Shown: in pieces, positions 1 through 5,501 of the stretch | How the letters are laid out: each line of letters starts with the position of its first letter | How positions within the stretch are numbered: the stretch's first letter is position 1 | From: Bacillota bacterium | GTDB taxonomy: Bacteria > Bacillota > Clostridia > Christensenellales > SZUA-584 | Direction: 5' to 3' | DNA: 6,221 bases | NCBI GenBank assembly: GCA_023396555.1 | Contig: JAEWWC010000164.1 | Span: forward strand, 1 to 6,221 | Program-made: the position numbers and the translations under genes | The notes under the pieces: model-generated | Told to the model about the DNA's origin: nothing | The model's database searches: none | Seen by the model: only the letters and a program-made list of their open reading frames with translations

Positions 1-236
1 ACACTGCCTACGGATATCTCCTTTGGCGGCAATGCCAGACCGTATCCGCCACCCGCGCCGCGCCGTGCGTCCACCAGCCCCGCTTTCTTGAGCGCGGGGA
101 ATATCTGCTCCAGATATGGCTCCGGCAGCCCTTGCGCGACGGCGATCTGCTTTATACTCAGCGATCCCTCGCCGTAAGCCTTCGCCAGCTCGAACATCGC
201 GCGAAGGCCGTAGCGCCCTTTTGTCGAGATGATCAA
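1..236 (-). CDS. Rrf2-family transcriptional regulator, N-terminal part (cut by window edge)
   Basis: A winged helix-turn-helix DNA-binding protein of the Rrf2 family (IscR, CymR, NsrR relatives), which usually controls iron-sulfur cluster, cysteine or redox genes. About 78 residues are visible. The protein opens MIISTKGRYGLRAMFELAKA, the family signature; residues 28-53 carry the recognition-helix region (IKQIAVAQGLPEPYLEQIF) and residues 57-67 the wing (ARRGAGGGYGL). The cysteines that would bind a cluster lie past the edge, so the IscR or CymR subtype cannot be decided. The start is a TTG at 234-236, chosen because GAGGGAG (244-250) lies seven bases upstream; the earlier TTG at 240-242 runs at once into a stop. 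It has its own promoter and a likely operator. In many Clostridia the downstream genes would be a cysteine desulfurase and a NifU/IscU scaffold, but that is off the window. Confidence 0.9.
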   Translation of the reverse strand, partial: MIISTKGRYGLRAMFELAKAYGEGSLSIKQIAVAQGLPEPYLEQIFPALKKAGLVDARRGAGGGYGLALPPKEISVGS

Positions 237-293
237 CGCAATTCTCCCTCAAATAGTATGCTCCCCGCGCAGCCCACGTATGAGGCGCGGCAA

Positions 294-323
294 TATAATC
301 CGATGTTTTTCGTCGGATTTATA
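294..323 (-). promoter_or_regulatory. Inverted repeat, probable Rrf2 operator (autoregulation)
   Basis: Half-sites TATAATCCGA (294-303) and TCGGATTTATA (313-323) are inverted around a nine-base centre and match except for one extra base. The repeat starts at the -10 box of the Rrf2 promoter and covers the expected transcription start. Rrf2 proteins bind dyads of about this size and often repress their own gene, so autorepression is the natural reading. The exact sequence is not one I can assign to a known IscR or CymR box. Confidence 0.65.
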
Positions 324-349
324 CTAGGCTTTAATCCTCTTTTTGTCAA
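321..349 (-). promoter_or_regulatory. Sigma-A-type promoter for the Rrf2 gene
   Basis: On the minus strand there is a perfect -35 TTGACA (344-349), a 17-base spacer and a -10 TAGTAT (321-326). Transcription would start near 314, inside the inverted repeat, leaving a leader of about 80 bases before the TTG start. Confidence 0.8.
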
Positions 350-350
350 G

Positions 351-406
351 CAAAAAAGATAAACAAAGAACGCCGCTCGGGCAAAGCCTTTGCGGCGCTC
401 TTGTTA
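351..406 (-). terminator. Rho-independent terminator of the hsp20 gene
   Basis: A hairpin pairs AACAAGAGCGCCGC (minus strand, about 392-405) with GCGGCGTTCTTTGTT (362-376), one bulge and one mismatch in the stem. On the minus strand it is followed by TTTATCTTTTTTG (351-363). It lies 16 bases past the hsp20 stop, and its T-rich tail runs into the -35 box of the Rrf2 promoter. Confidence 0.75.
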
Positions 407-421
407 TGGTATTGTCAGAGC

Positions 422-865
422 TCACTGTATTTCAATCCGGCGGGTGCTATCCGCCGATGCCTTAATGGGAACGGATATCTTCAGCACGCCGTTGTCCAGC
501 TTGGCGCTCACGGCTTCGGCATCCACGTCCCCCAGGTACACGCTGCGGCTCATTGAGGACACGCGCCGTTCGCGATGGATGTAGTTCTTGCCGTCCTCGT
601 TCTTGCTCTCCTCGCGGTTCACGGCGATGCTGAGCGTTCCGTCCCGCAGGTCCAAAGACACCTCTTCCTTGTTCACGCCGGGCAGCTCCGCCTCGATCAG
701 GTACTCCTTGTCGGTCCGCTGCACATCCAGCTTAAAGCCCTCGCGGATGCGCCGATCACTGAACCACGGGTCGGTAAAGAAGTCGTCCAGCATGTTGTAG
801 AAGTCCTCAAAGCCTGTGGCCGCAAGCCCCCTTGAGCCCCTTCCGTACGGTATCAGGTTTGCCAT
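422..865 (-). CDS. hsp20: Small heat-shock protein, Hsp20/alpha-crystallin family
   Basis: A 147-residue ATP-independent holdase chaperone that binds unfolding proteins in the cytoplasm, forms oligomers and hands clients to DnaK or GroEL. The N-terminal arm (1-43) is Phe/Asp-rich (FEDFYNMLDDFF). The alpha-crystallin domain spans about 44-135 (FKLDVQRTDKEYLIEAELPG onward) and ends in the conserved A-x-x-x-x-GVL strand (AKLDNGVLKISVP, GVL at 126-128). The C-terminal tail holds the I-x-I motif (IEI, 144-146) that docks neighbouring subunits. Start at ATG 863-865 because AAGGAG lies nine bases upstream; a TTG at 872-874 is in frame but touches the ribosome site. It is a single-gene transcript with its own CIRCE-controlled promoter and terminator, so heat induction through HrcA is likely. 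Confidence 0.95.
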   Translation of the reverse strand: MANLIPYGRGSRGLAATGFEDFYNMLDDFFTDPWFSDRRIREGFKLDVQRTDKEYLIEAELPGVNKEEVSLDLRDGTLSIAVNREESKNEDGKNYIHRERRVSSMSRSVYLGDVDAEAVSAKLDNGVLKISVPIKASADSTRRIEIQ

Positions 866-874
866 AATGTTCAA

Positions 875-880
875 CTCCTT
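875..880 (-). promoter_or_regulatory. Ribosome binding site of hsp20
   Basis: AAGGAG on the minus strand, nine bases before ATG 863-865 and zero bases before the alternative TTG 872-874. It decides for the shorter, 147-residue protein. Confidence 0.8.
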
Positions 881-916
881 TCATATCTTATATAAGGTAC
901 ATATGTGTATTATTTG

Positions 917-943
917 TTAGCACTCTCGCCCGTCGTGTGCTAA
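917..943 (-). promoter_or_regulatory. CIRCE element (HrcA operator)
   Basis: TTAGCACTC (917-925), nine bases, then GTGTGCTAA (935-943). The CIRCE consensus is TTAGCACTC-N9-GAGTGCTAA, so there is a single mismatch (A to T at 936). It lies in the hsp20 leader, between the predicted -10 box and the ribosome site, the usual place for HrcA repression. The element is palindromic, and could also affect the divergent thioesterase gene, though it is about 170 bases from that start. Confidence 0.93.
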
Positions 944-957
944 TCCCTTACAATTAT

Positions 958-986
958 TTTGTAGTACAATACGGCTTTATAGTCAA
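958..986 (-). promoter_or_regulatory. Probable sigma-A promoter of hsp20
   Basis: Minus strand -35 TTGACT (981-986), 17-base spacer, -10 TACAAA (958-963, four of six consensus bases). Placement just upstream of CIRCE fits a class I heat-shock promoter. The -10 is weak, so a shifted start is possible. Confidence 0.55.
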
Positions 987-1100
987 CGCAGGTCACAATT
1001 ATTTTACAATTTTTCAGGGGATTTTGTGCAAAAATACAGCGCCGGTTTGTCTTGCGGAATCACCCGTTTTGCGGTAAGTTGGAACATATACTTAAAAGAC

Positions 1101-1107
1101 GAAGGAG
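1101..1107 (+). promoter_or_regulatory. Ribosome binding site of the thioesterase gene
   Basis: GAAGGAG, seven bases before ATG 1115-1117. It fixes the start over an upstream in-frame TTG at 1052 that has no such site. Confidence 0.8.
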
Positions 1108-1114
1108 AGCGTGC

Positions 1115-1582
1115 ATGGCACAGGGAAAGGCGCCCGAAGAAACCAAGGTCGTGATGACGGAGCTGGTGCTGCCCGGCATGACCAACCTGCTCGGCAACCT
1201 GCTGGGCGGGCAGATGATGCACTGGATGGACATCGCGGGGGCGCTGTGCTGCATGCGCCATTCCAACTGCCAGGTGGCCACCGTGGCCGTGGACGCACTG
1301 GAGTTCAGGCACCCCGTACGGCAGGGCGAGATGGTGAGTGTGGAGGCTAAGCTCGTCTGGACGGGCAGAACCTCCATGAAGGCCAAGGTGACTGCTCGCG
1401 CGGAGAACCTGTCCACCGGCGCGGTGATCGTCACCAACGTCGCCAAGCTGACGTTCGTCGCAATGGGTCCGGACGGCAGCAAGGCCAAAGTGCCGCCGCT
1501 GCTTCCCCAATCGGATGAGGAGAAGCGCGACTTTGAATGCGAGCAGGCGGCCTATCAGGGGCGGCGGCAGGCGGGTTGCTGA
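1115..1582 (+). CDS. Acyl-CoA thioesterase, hotdog fold (YciA/BACH type)
   Basis: A 155-residue cytoplasmic enzyme that hydrolyses acyl-CoA to free fatty acid and CoA; substrate chain length cannot be read from sequence. Family marks: TNLLGNLLGGQMMHWMD (23-39), where Asp39 aligns with the catalytic Asp of the YciA group, then the second block TVAVDALEFRHPVRQGE (56-72) and TGRTSMKAKV (83-92), the usual G-x-T/S-S-M stretch before the last strands. The tail from about residue 120 (DGSKAKVPPLLPQ...) is typical of the family, with a charged end. It is transcribed away from hsp20 and is alone on its strand here, converging on the secreted-protein gene. No good promoter was found: a TATACT at 1087-1092 lacks a matching -35 and would leave almost no leader. 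GC-rich codon use matches the hsp20 side of the window. Confidence 0.92.
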   Translation: MAQGKAPEETKVVMTELVLPGMTNLLGNLLGGQMMHWMDIAGALCCMRHSNCQVATVAVDALEFRHPVRQGEMVSVEAKLVWTGRTSMKAKVTARAENLSTGAVIVTNVAKLTFVAMGPDGSKAKVPPLLPQSDEEKRDFECEQAAYQGRRQAGC

Positions 1583-1603
1583 TAAAGTCTCTTCTATTAA
1601 GTC

Positions 1604-1668
1604 AAGGTCGCAGGGCTCTGCCCCGCACCCCGCTGGAGACTTAGTCTCCAGACCTCTTTACATTTTTC
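1604..1668. repeat. Hairpin-pair intergenic element (REP-like), possible terminator for the thioesterase gene
   Basis: Two hairpins sit side by side: GGGC-TCT-GCCC (1613-1623) and CTGGAGAC-TTA-GTCTCCAG (1633-1651, perfect 8-bp stem). They are enclosed by AGGT (1605-1608) and ACCT (1652-1655), giving a possible three-way junction. On the plus strand the second hairpin is followed by CTCTTTACATTTTT, so it may end thioesterase transcription. From memory, GC-rich hairpin pairs of this style are scattered through many Clostridia genomes; only one copy is in this window, so its repeat status is inferred. Confidence 0.5.
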
Positions 1669-1845
1669 CCGTCGGGCGTGACTTGCGTTGGACACGGTCA
1701 CCTGTGCCCTGCATGGGATTGCGGAACGGACTTGTCCGTTTCGCTGCCCGCCTGCGGTAATGCCCGCCCGCAACAGTACATCGGCGGCCTGCGATCGCCC
1801 GCACGGTGCACATAGGAAACCAGCGCATCGAATCGCTATTTCATC
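1669..1845. other. Non-coding GC-rich intergenic stretch with further hairpins
   Basis: No supported gene. The best structure is at 1721-1744: GCGGAACGGA and TCCGTTTCGC pair over ten positions (one G-T wobble) around a CTTG loop. An imperfect hairpin lies near 1690-1708 (GG-A-CAC-GGT with ACC-T-GTG-CC, two bulges). A nine-base match GCAGGCGGG (1567-1575, inside the thioesterase end) and CCCGCCTGC (1747-1755) could bracket the whole region but may be chance in GC-rich DNA. The long open frame crossing this stretch continues antisense into the downstream gene and shows no family signature. Confidence 0.45.
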
Positions 1846-1883
1846 AAAAAAGGCTGCCCATTCACACGGAACGGCAGCCTTTC
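1846..1883 (-). terminator. Rho-independent terminator of the secreted-protein gene
   Basis: GGCTGCC (1852-1858) and GGCAGCC (1873-1879) form a seven-bp GC-rich stem, extended by flanking A/T pairs. On the minus strand it ends in TTTTTT (1846-1851). It lies just past the stop at 1895. The plus-strand tail (TTTCT) is poorer, so it works mainly for the minus strand, with weak bidirectional potential. Confidence 0.85.
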
Positions 1884-1894
1884 TCCATCAACTC

Positions 1895-4648
1895 TCACAA
1901 CCGCTTTATCGTGACCGTATATTCCTTCTTCGCGCCCGATTGCGCGGTGACCACCACCTTCGCCGTGATGCTCTGCCCGTTGGCGAGCGTAAACTTCTTG
2001 GAGCCTTTCTTGCCGTCCACCGTCACGCCCGTCAGGCTGCTTACTGTTTTAGCCGATATCGTCACCTTGCTCTTGTCCGCGGGCAGCGTCACCGTGTAGC
2101 CCGCCGCCCCGACGCTGAACGCGGGCGACAGCGGGTACTTGGACGAGTCCGTCTTGAGGTATTTCAGCGCGGTGCTGGTGGACTTGGCACGCGTCACCGT
2201 GACGGTATACGTCTTCTTCGCGCCCGACTGTGCCTTCACCGTAATCTTCACCGTCTTGCTCTGCCCGTTTTTGAGCGTGACCTTTTTTGATGACGGAGAC
2301 GCCTTTGCCAGCGAATTCTGCACCGCCGCTTTTATCGTAGCGCTGGCGGTGTTCTCATCCAGCGTCAGCGTGTAGTTCGTAACGCCCGCGCTGAACGCGG
2401 TGTTGAGCTTGCCCGCTGTGGCCGTGAGCCCGGACAGGTTGTTGTTGGTGGACTTCGCGCGGGTGATGCTGAACGTGTACGTCTTGGACGTTTTGCCGTA
2501 GGTCACCTTCACCGCCGCCTTCACCGTCTTGCCGTTGGCCACGGATATCGTCGAGCTGGACACCGCCTTGCCGTTGATGGTCATCGTTGCGCCGTCCCAT
2601 TCCTTCACGGGCGTCAGCGTCACGCTCGGCTGGTTCTCGCCCAGCGCTATCTTATAGCTGTACACCGTCTTGGAGAAGCTGCGGGACAGCGCACCCCCCG
2701 AGACGCCGACGCTGTACAGGTACGGCGAGGGATCGGGCGATGTCACCGTATGTACGCTTAAGCTCTCATAGCCGAATGCGTCCTTCGCGTAAACAGTATA
2801 TTTGCCGGGCATTGCGGTAAACGAGCCGGTAAACGCCGTGCCGCCCGTCTTGAAATCGGCCAGGCTGCATACACCCGCTTTGTATTTCAGCTGTTTGACG
2901 CCCGACGGATCGCTGACCTTTACGGATACGGCATATGAAGCGCCGTTTCTTTTCGACGTTATTGACAGCGCCGGCCCCGAACGGTCGATAACCGCCGTCA
3001 CGGTGGAGCCGGACGATGCATCGTTGCTTGATGCCCCGGCAATGCTGAGCGCAGACGCGTCGCTGCTTGCCGCACTCGCTTTCTCGGTAATCGAGTATAC
3101 GCCGGGAGCGGTATAGGAGGATGCATATGAGACGCTGCTGCCGTCGCGCTTTACCGAAACATCCGACGCCTGAGCGCCCACGCACAGCGCATCGTTCGTG
3201 AGCGCCAAAGGAGCGTCGGCGGCATTGCTTGGCGGCATGATCTCTGTCACACCAACCCAGCGCGATTCATAATAATAGAACTTTTTATCCGAATATAGCG
3301 GATCTTGATAAGTGCTTGGAATCCTGTATTTAATTAGATATATCCCAGGAACAGAAGTATTAACAAACCCCGTGGCTTCTATCTTACTGGTTAAGTCACC
3401 CTCTGTATCGTTGGACGCTGCTACCCCCGCTAGAGGGTCAAACGCTGAACTCCCTAGCAGTAATGTCTTGTTAGTCACATCAGAAAAAACAGATTTAACT
3501 GAAAACGCTGTTTGGTGATTTTGGATATATTCTGGTACGATGTAACGTATTCCGGAAATACCGTTGTAACTAGTAACGCTGGGACGATACAAATAATAGG
3601 CCGTTTTAGGATAATTCGGAGGGATTAATGCAGTTCCGGTATAGGTATTTTGTGCCGTTTTGGCAAGCTGAATAACCGGCGACATATAAGCATTCTTCTC
3701 CCATAGAGCACAGCCATATTCCAACTCCAACTTGTCGCCAACCTTGTTCCCATTCGGATTAATCTTTACAATGATAGAAACCGAATCGCCGGACTTGATG
3801 GTGCTGTCCAATACTTGGACTGAATTGATTATGATAGGATTCTCTGTCGGCATCATATTCGGATTTGATATATCGATCTTGAAACAATAAGCATCAGGCA
3901 GAATAGGCTCATTTGATGCGGCATCTTCTCTTCTTGTATAGTTGGAATGATTATAAAGAGTATCGGAAAGGCTTACAGACATCAATACATACCTGCCGCT
4001 GCAAGTTGTGCTATCTACGGTAAATTCGCCAACAAGATAGTTTGGGCGATCCGGATCCGGATAAAGGTCTACGCCCTTGCGCATCCATGGTGTAAGCTGG
4101 AGGCATACTCCCCCGCTATATAAACCTGAGGGGTCATCCCCCTTTACCTCAATTCGGATCGTGTCGCCTACGCCGGCTGAATTGCTGCTTATTGTAACCT
4201 CGTTAAGAACGGGCCCGCTGAAATCAGATTGCACATCATTGGTAACATGCACGGTACATTCTGCAAGAAGCGGCTCGTCAGCGCGTTCATATCTTTGATA
4301 GTTACTCTGATTGTCGCACAGCCAGACATATTCCAGATTGTAGTCACCTGTCACACAATTGTTTCCTACAGTAAACTCAATAGCATATACCCCTGAAATG
4401 TCCGTCGGGTGCAACCCGGTATTCCAGAAAAGCCCGAAGCCCAACATTGAGTTTATACAATCCAGCCCGCTTTCATCCTCTTTTATGGTCAAAGTGACGA
4501 TGAATTTATCTCCCGGGCGCAATTCAGTCTTATTAACTGATACGTTGATCAGCTCCGGCGGTGTGGTATCGCTGGTCGCCAGCGCCGTGGGCGCGCAGGA
4601 AAGCACCAGCAGTACACACAGTATCACTGACAGTACACGTCTCTTCAT
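1895..4648 (-). CDS. Large exported multi-domain protein with Ig-like, DUF5011-like and cadherin-like repeats
   Basis: A 917-residue exported protein of unknown function, probably a surface or extracellular adhesin-like stalk. Signal peptide 1-24 (MKRRVLSVILCVLLVLSCAP, cleavage after ALA). Domains: three related Ig-like modules at about 29-136, 145-260 and 271-383; a DUF5011-like domain (about 389-469) with the signature FDPLAGVAASNDTEGDLTSK and VPGIYLIKY; a Ser/Ala/Asp-rich linker (about 520-553); an Ig-like segment (555-635, DRSGPALSIT to KYTVYAKD); and three cadherin-like beta-sandwich repeats (about 643-730, 737-820, 827-917), each with the L-x-x-L / F-S-x-x-x-x-x-Y / NG / Y-T-x-x-I/V-T-R pattern. 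There is no LPXTG, SLH, dockerin or C-terminal membrane segment, so how it is held is unknown. Start at ATG 4646-4648 because GGAGG lies five bases upstream and a signal peptide follows; an open frame extends upstream to 4759 with no ribosome site. Base composition is mosaic. No enzyme motif seen. Confidence 0.85.
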   Translation of the reverse strand: MKRRVLSVILCVLLVLSCAPTALATSDTTPPELINVSVNKTELRPGDKFIVTLTIKEDESGLDCINSMLGFGLFWNTGLHPTDISGVYAIEFTVGNNCVTGDYNLEYVWLCDNQSNYQRYERADEPLLAECTVHVTNDVQSDFSGPVLNEVTISSNSAGVGDTIRIEVKGDDPSGLYSGGVCLQLTPWMRKGVDLYPDPDRPNYLVGEFTVDSTTCSGRYVLMSVSLSDTLYNHSNYTRREDAASNEPILPDAYCFKIDISNPNMMPTENPIIINSVQVLDSTIKSGDSVSIIVKINPNGNKVGDKLELEYGCALWEKNAYMSPVIQLAKTAQNTYTGTALIPPNYPKTAYYLYRPSVTSYNGISGIRYIVPEYIQNHQTAFSVKSVFSDVTNKTLLLGSSAFDPLAGVAASNDTEGDLTSKIEATGFVNTSVPGIYLIKYRIPSTYQDPLYSDKKFYYYESRWVGVTEIMPPSNAADAPLALTNDALCVGAQASDVSVKRDGSSVSYASSYTAPGVYSITEKASAASSDASALSIAGASSNDASSGSTVTAVIDRSGPALSITSKRNGASYAVSVKVSDPSGVKQLKYKAGVCSLADFKTGGTAFTGSFTAMPGKYTVYAKDAFGYESLSVHTVTSPDPSPYLYSVGVSGGALSRSFSKTVYSYKIALGENQPSVTLTPVKEWDGATMTINGKAVSSSTISVANGKTVKAAVKVTYGKTSKTYTFSITRAKSTNNNLSGLTATAGKLNTAFSAGVTNYTLTLDENTASATIKAAVQNSLAKASPSSKKVTLKNGQSKTVKITVKAQSGAKKTYTVTVTRAKSTSTALKYLKTDSSKYPLSPAFSVGAAGYTVTLPADKSKVTISAKTVSSLTGVTVDGKKGSKKFTLANGQSITAKVVVTAQSGAKKEYTVTIKRL
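1898..2722 (-). repeat. Three tandem cadherin-like domain units
   Basis: Units lie at about 2459-2722, 2189-2440 and 1898-2170, roughly 85-90 codons each. The last two also match at DNA level: TGCTCTGCCCGTT recurs at 1969-1981 and 2257-2269, offset 288 bases, and TTCTTCGCGCCCGA recurs near 1926 and 2215. Junctions share the peptide TRAKST. This indicates duplication of a whole domain unit. Confidence 0.75.
3260..4560. other. AT-rich block inside the secreted-protein gene
   Basis: Hand counts on 60-base lines give about 33-48% GC here (20 of 60 at 3301 and at 3481; 22 of 60 at 3901), against about 60-65% at 3061-3240 and 65% at 4561-4620. The block covers codons about 30-463, that is the three Ig-like modules and the DUF5011-like domain, leaving the signal peptide and C-terminal half GC-rich. 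The reading frame is uninterrupted across both edges. Confidence 0.7.
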
Positions 4649-4653
4649 ACATA

Positions 4654-4658
4654 CCTCC
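4654..4658 (-). promoter_or_regulatory. Ribosome binding site of the secreted-protein gene
   Basis: GGAGG on the minus strand, five bases before ATG 4646-4648. It selects the start that gives a clean signal peptide. Confidence 0.8.
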
Positions 4659-4700
4659 GCGAAAATCAGCCTGAGAAAACGGGCAAAGGGGATTTTCACT

Positions 4701-4729
4701 ATTATACTTAATTTATGCAAAATATGCAA
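4701..4729 (-). promoter_or_regulatory. Promoter of the secreted-protein gene
   Basis: Minus strand -10 TATAAT (4701-4706, perfect), 17-base spacer, weak -35 TTGCAT (4724-4729). It lies in an AT-rich stretch (4690-4770) and would give a leader of about 45 bases. This separates the gene's transcription from the phage-type genes upstream, with no clear terminator between them. Confidence 0.65.
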
Positions 4730-5204
4730 TTGAAATATATATATTACTGTACGCATCAATTGTTACATTTTCATCAAAAACTTGGCTGAGGCACGCGGTG
4801 ATCCCGGTCATCATACACCACCACATCGCACTGCTCCCACAGACGCGACAGCACGCGCTTGCCGTAACGATTGCTCAGAGCCTTGTCGTCCGTTATGTTG
4901 GTGGTGGCCAGCAGCACCGCCTTCTTCTCGTATATGCGGTCGATGAGGTTGAACATAAACTCCCGCCCGAAACCGGTGTCCTGCTCCGCACCCAGATCGT
5001 TGATACAGATCAGGTGCGCGTTCATAATGCTGTTCACCGCCGCCGTCATATTGCTGCCCTTGACATCGTATACGCGGTCCTTGATGGCGGTGACGCTGCC
5101 GTAGAACACGTAGGCCAGCTTCCACGCCACGGTCTTGGTAACCGCCGCCGCCAGATGGTTCTTGCCGATGCCGTTCTTCCCGCACAGCAGCACGCTTTGC
5201 AGCC

Positions 5205-5208
5205 GGGG
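5205..5208 (-). other. Frameshift 2 in the helicase-loader gene (missing C)
   Basis: Minus strand AGCCCCGGCTGCAAAGC; one more C would read S-P-R-L-Q-S and join the Walker A frame. It exactly cancels frameshift 1. Confidence 0.75.
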
Positions 5209-5271
5209 CTGAAGCTCTCCGCGAGCAGCCGGCAGCGCTCGTACGCCAACCGGTTATTGTCGCCCACTTCG

Positions 5272-5274
5272 AAA
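5272..5274 (-). other. Frameshift 1 in the helicase-loader gene (extra T)
   Basis: Minus strand AACTTTCGAAGTG; the family-like reading needs AACTTCGAAGTG (NFEV). As written the frame ends seven codons later at TAA. Confidence 0.8.
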
Positions 5275-5501
5275 GTTGTCGAACGTGCAGTCCGCGTGCC
5301 GCGGGCCGATCAGTCGCCGCACGTCGTCCACCATGCCATTGCGCACAATTGTGTCCAGCTCACGCTGGCGCTTTGCAGCGCGTTCCGCCTCATAGGCATC
5401 GGGCCCGATCTCGGCGATGCGCGCCCGTATCCCTTCCTGCGCCCGAACCATTTCCTCCACGAAATTGCCACTATAAACCTCACTGCCGAATTCCATCCGC
5501 G

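Larger units (their letters stand above)
4774..5496 (-). pseudogene. DnaC/IstB-like helicase-loader ATPase, broken by two frameshifts
   Basis: Phage-type AAA+ protein that would load the replicative helicase. The reading starts at ATG 5494-5496 (GGGAGG eight bases upstream) and runs MEFGSEVYSGNFVEEM onward until an extra base in a TTT run (5272-5274) brings on a TAA. Removing one T restores FDNFEVGDNNRLAYERCRLL; one base is then missing at the CCCC run (5205-5208), after which LQSVLLCGKNGIGKNHLAAA follows in the original frame to the TGA at 4774. The repaired length is about 240 residues, normal for the family. Walker A reads GKNGIGKN (5158-5181) where GxxGxGKT/S is expected, and Walker B reads ICINDLG where IIDDLG is usual (N codon 4999-5001). 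The sensor-1 region LLATTN and the C-terminal R-x-x-SRLWEQC are intact. It directly follows the replication gene upstream. Sequencing error could explain the indels but less easily the two substitutions. Confidence 0.85.

Noticed and set aside
1067..1092. Promoter for the thioesterase using TATACT at 1087-1092
   Set aside because: No acceptable -35 at 16-18 bases, and transcription would begin almost at the ribosome site.
1004..1510. Minus-strand open frame opposite the thioesterase
   Set aside because: The plus strand shows hotdog thioesterase signatures with a proper ribosome site; the antisense frame is His/Arg-rich and unlike any family.
1688..2290. Long plus-strand open frame of 200 codons
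   Set aside because: It is antisense to the cadherin-like repeats over most of its length, has an Arg/His/Leu-rich composition typical of a shadow frame, and lacks a ribosome site and any family motif.
5205..5274. Programmed frameshifting in the helicase loader
   Set aside because: Two opposite one-base shifts at ordinary short homopolymers, with no slippery heptamer or stimulatory structure seen; family members are single-frame.
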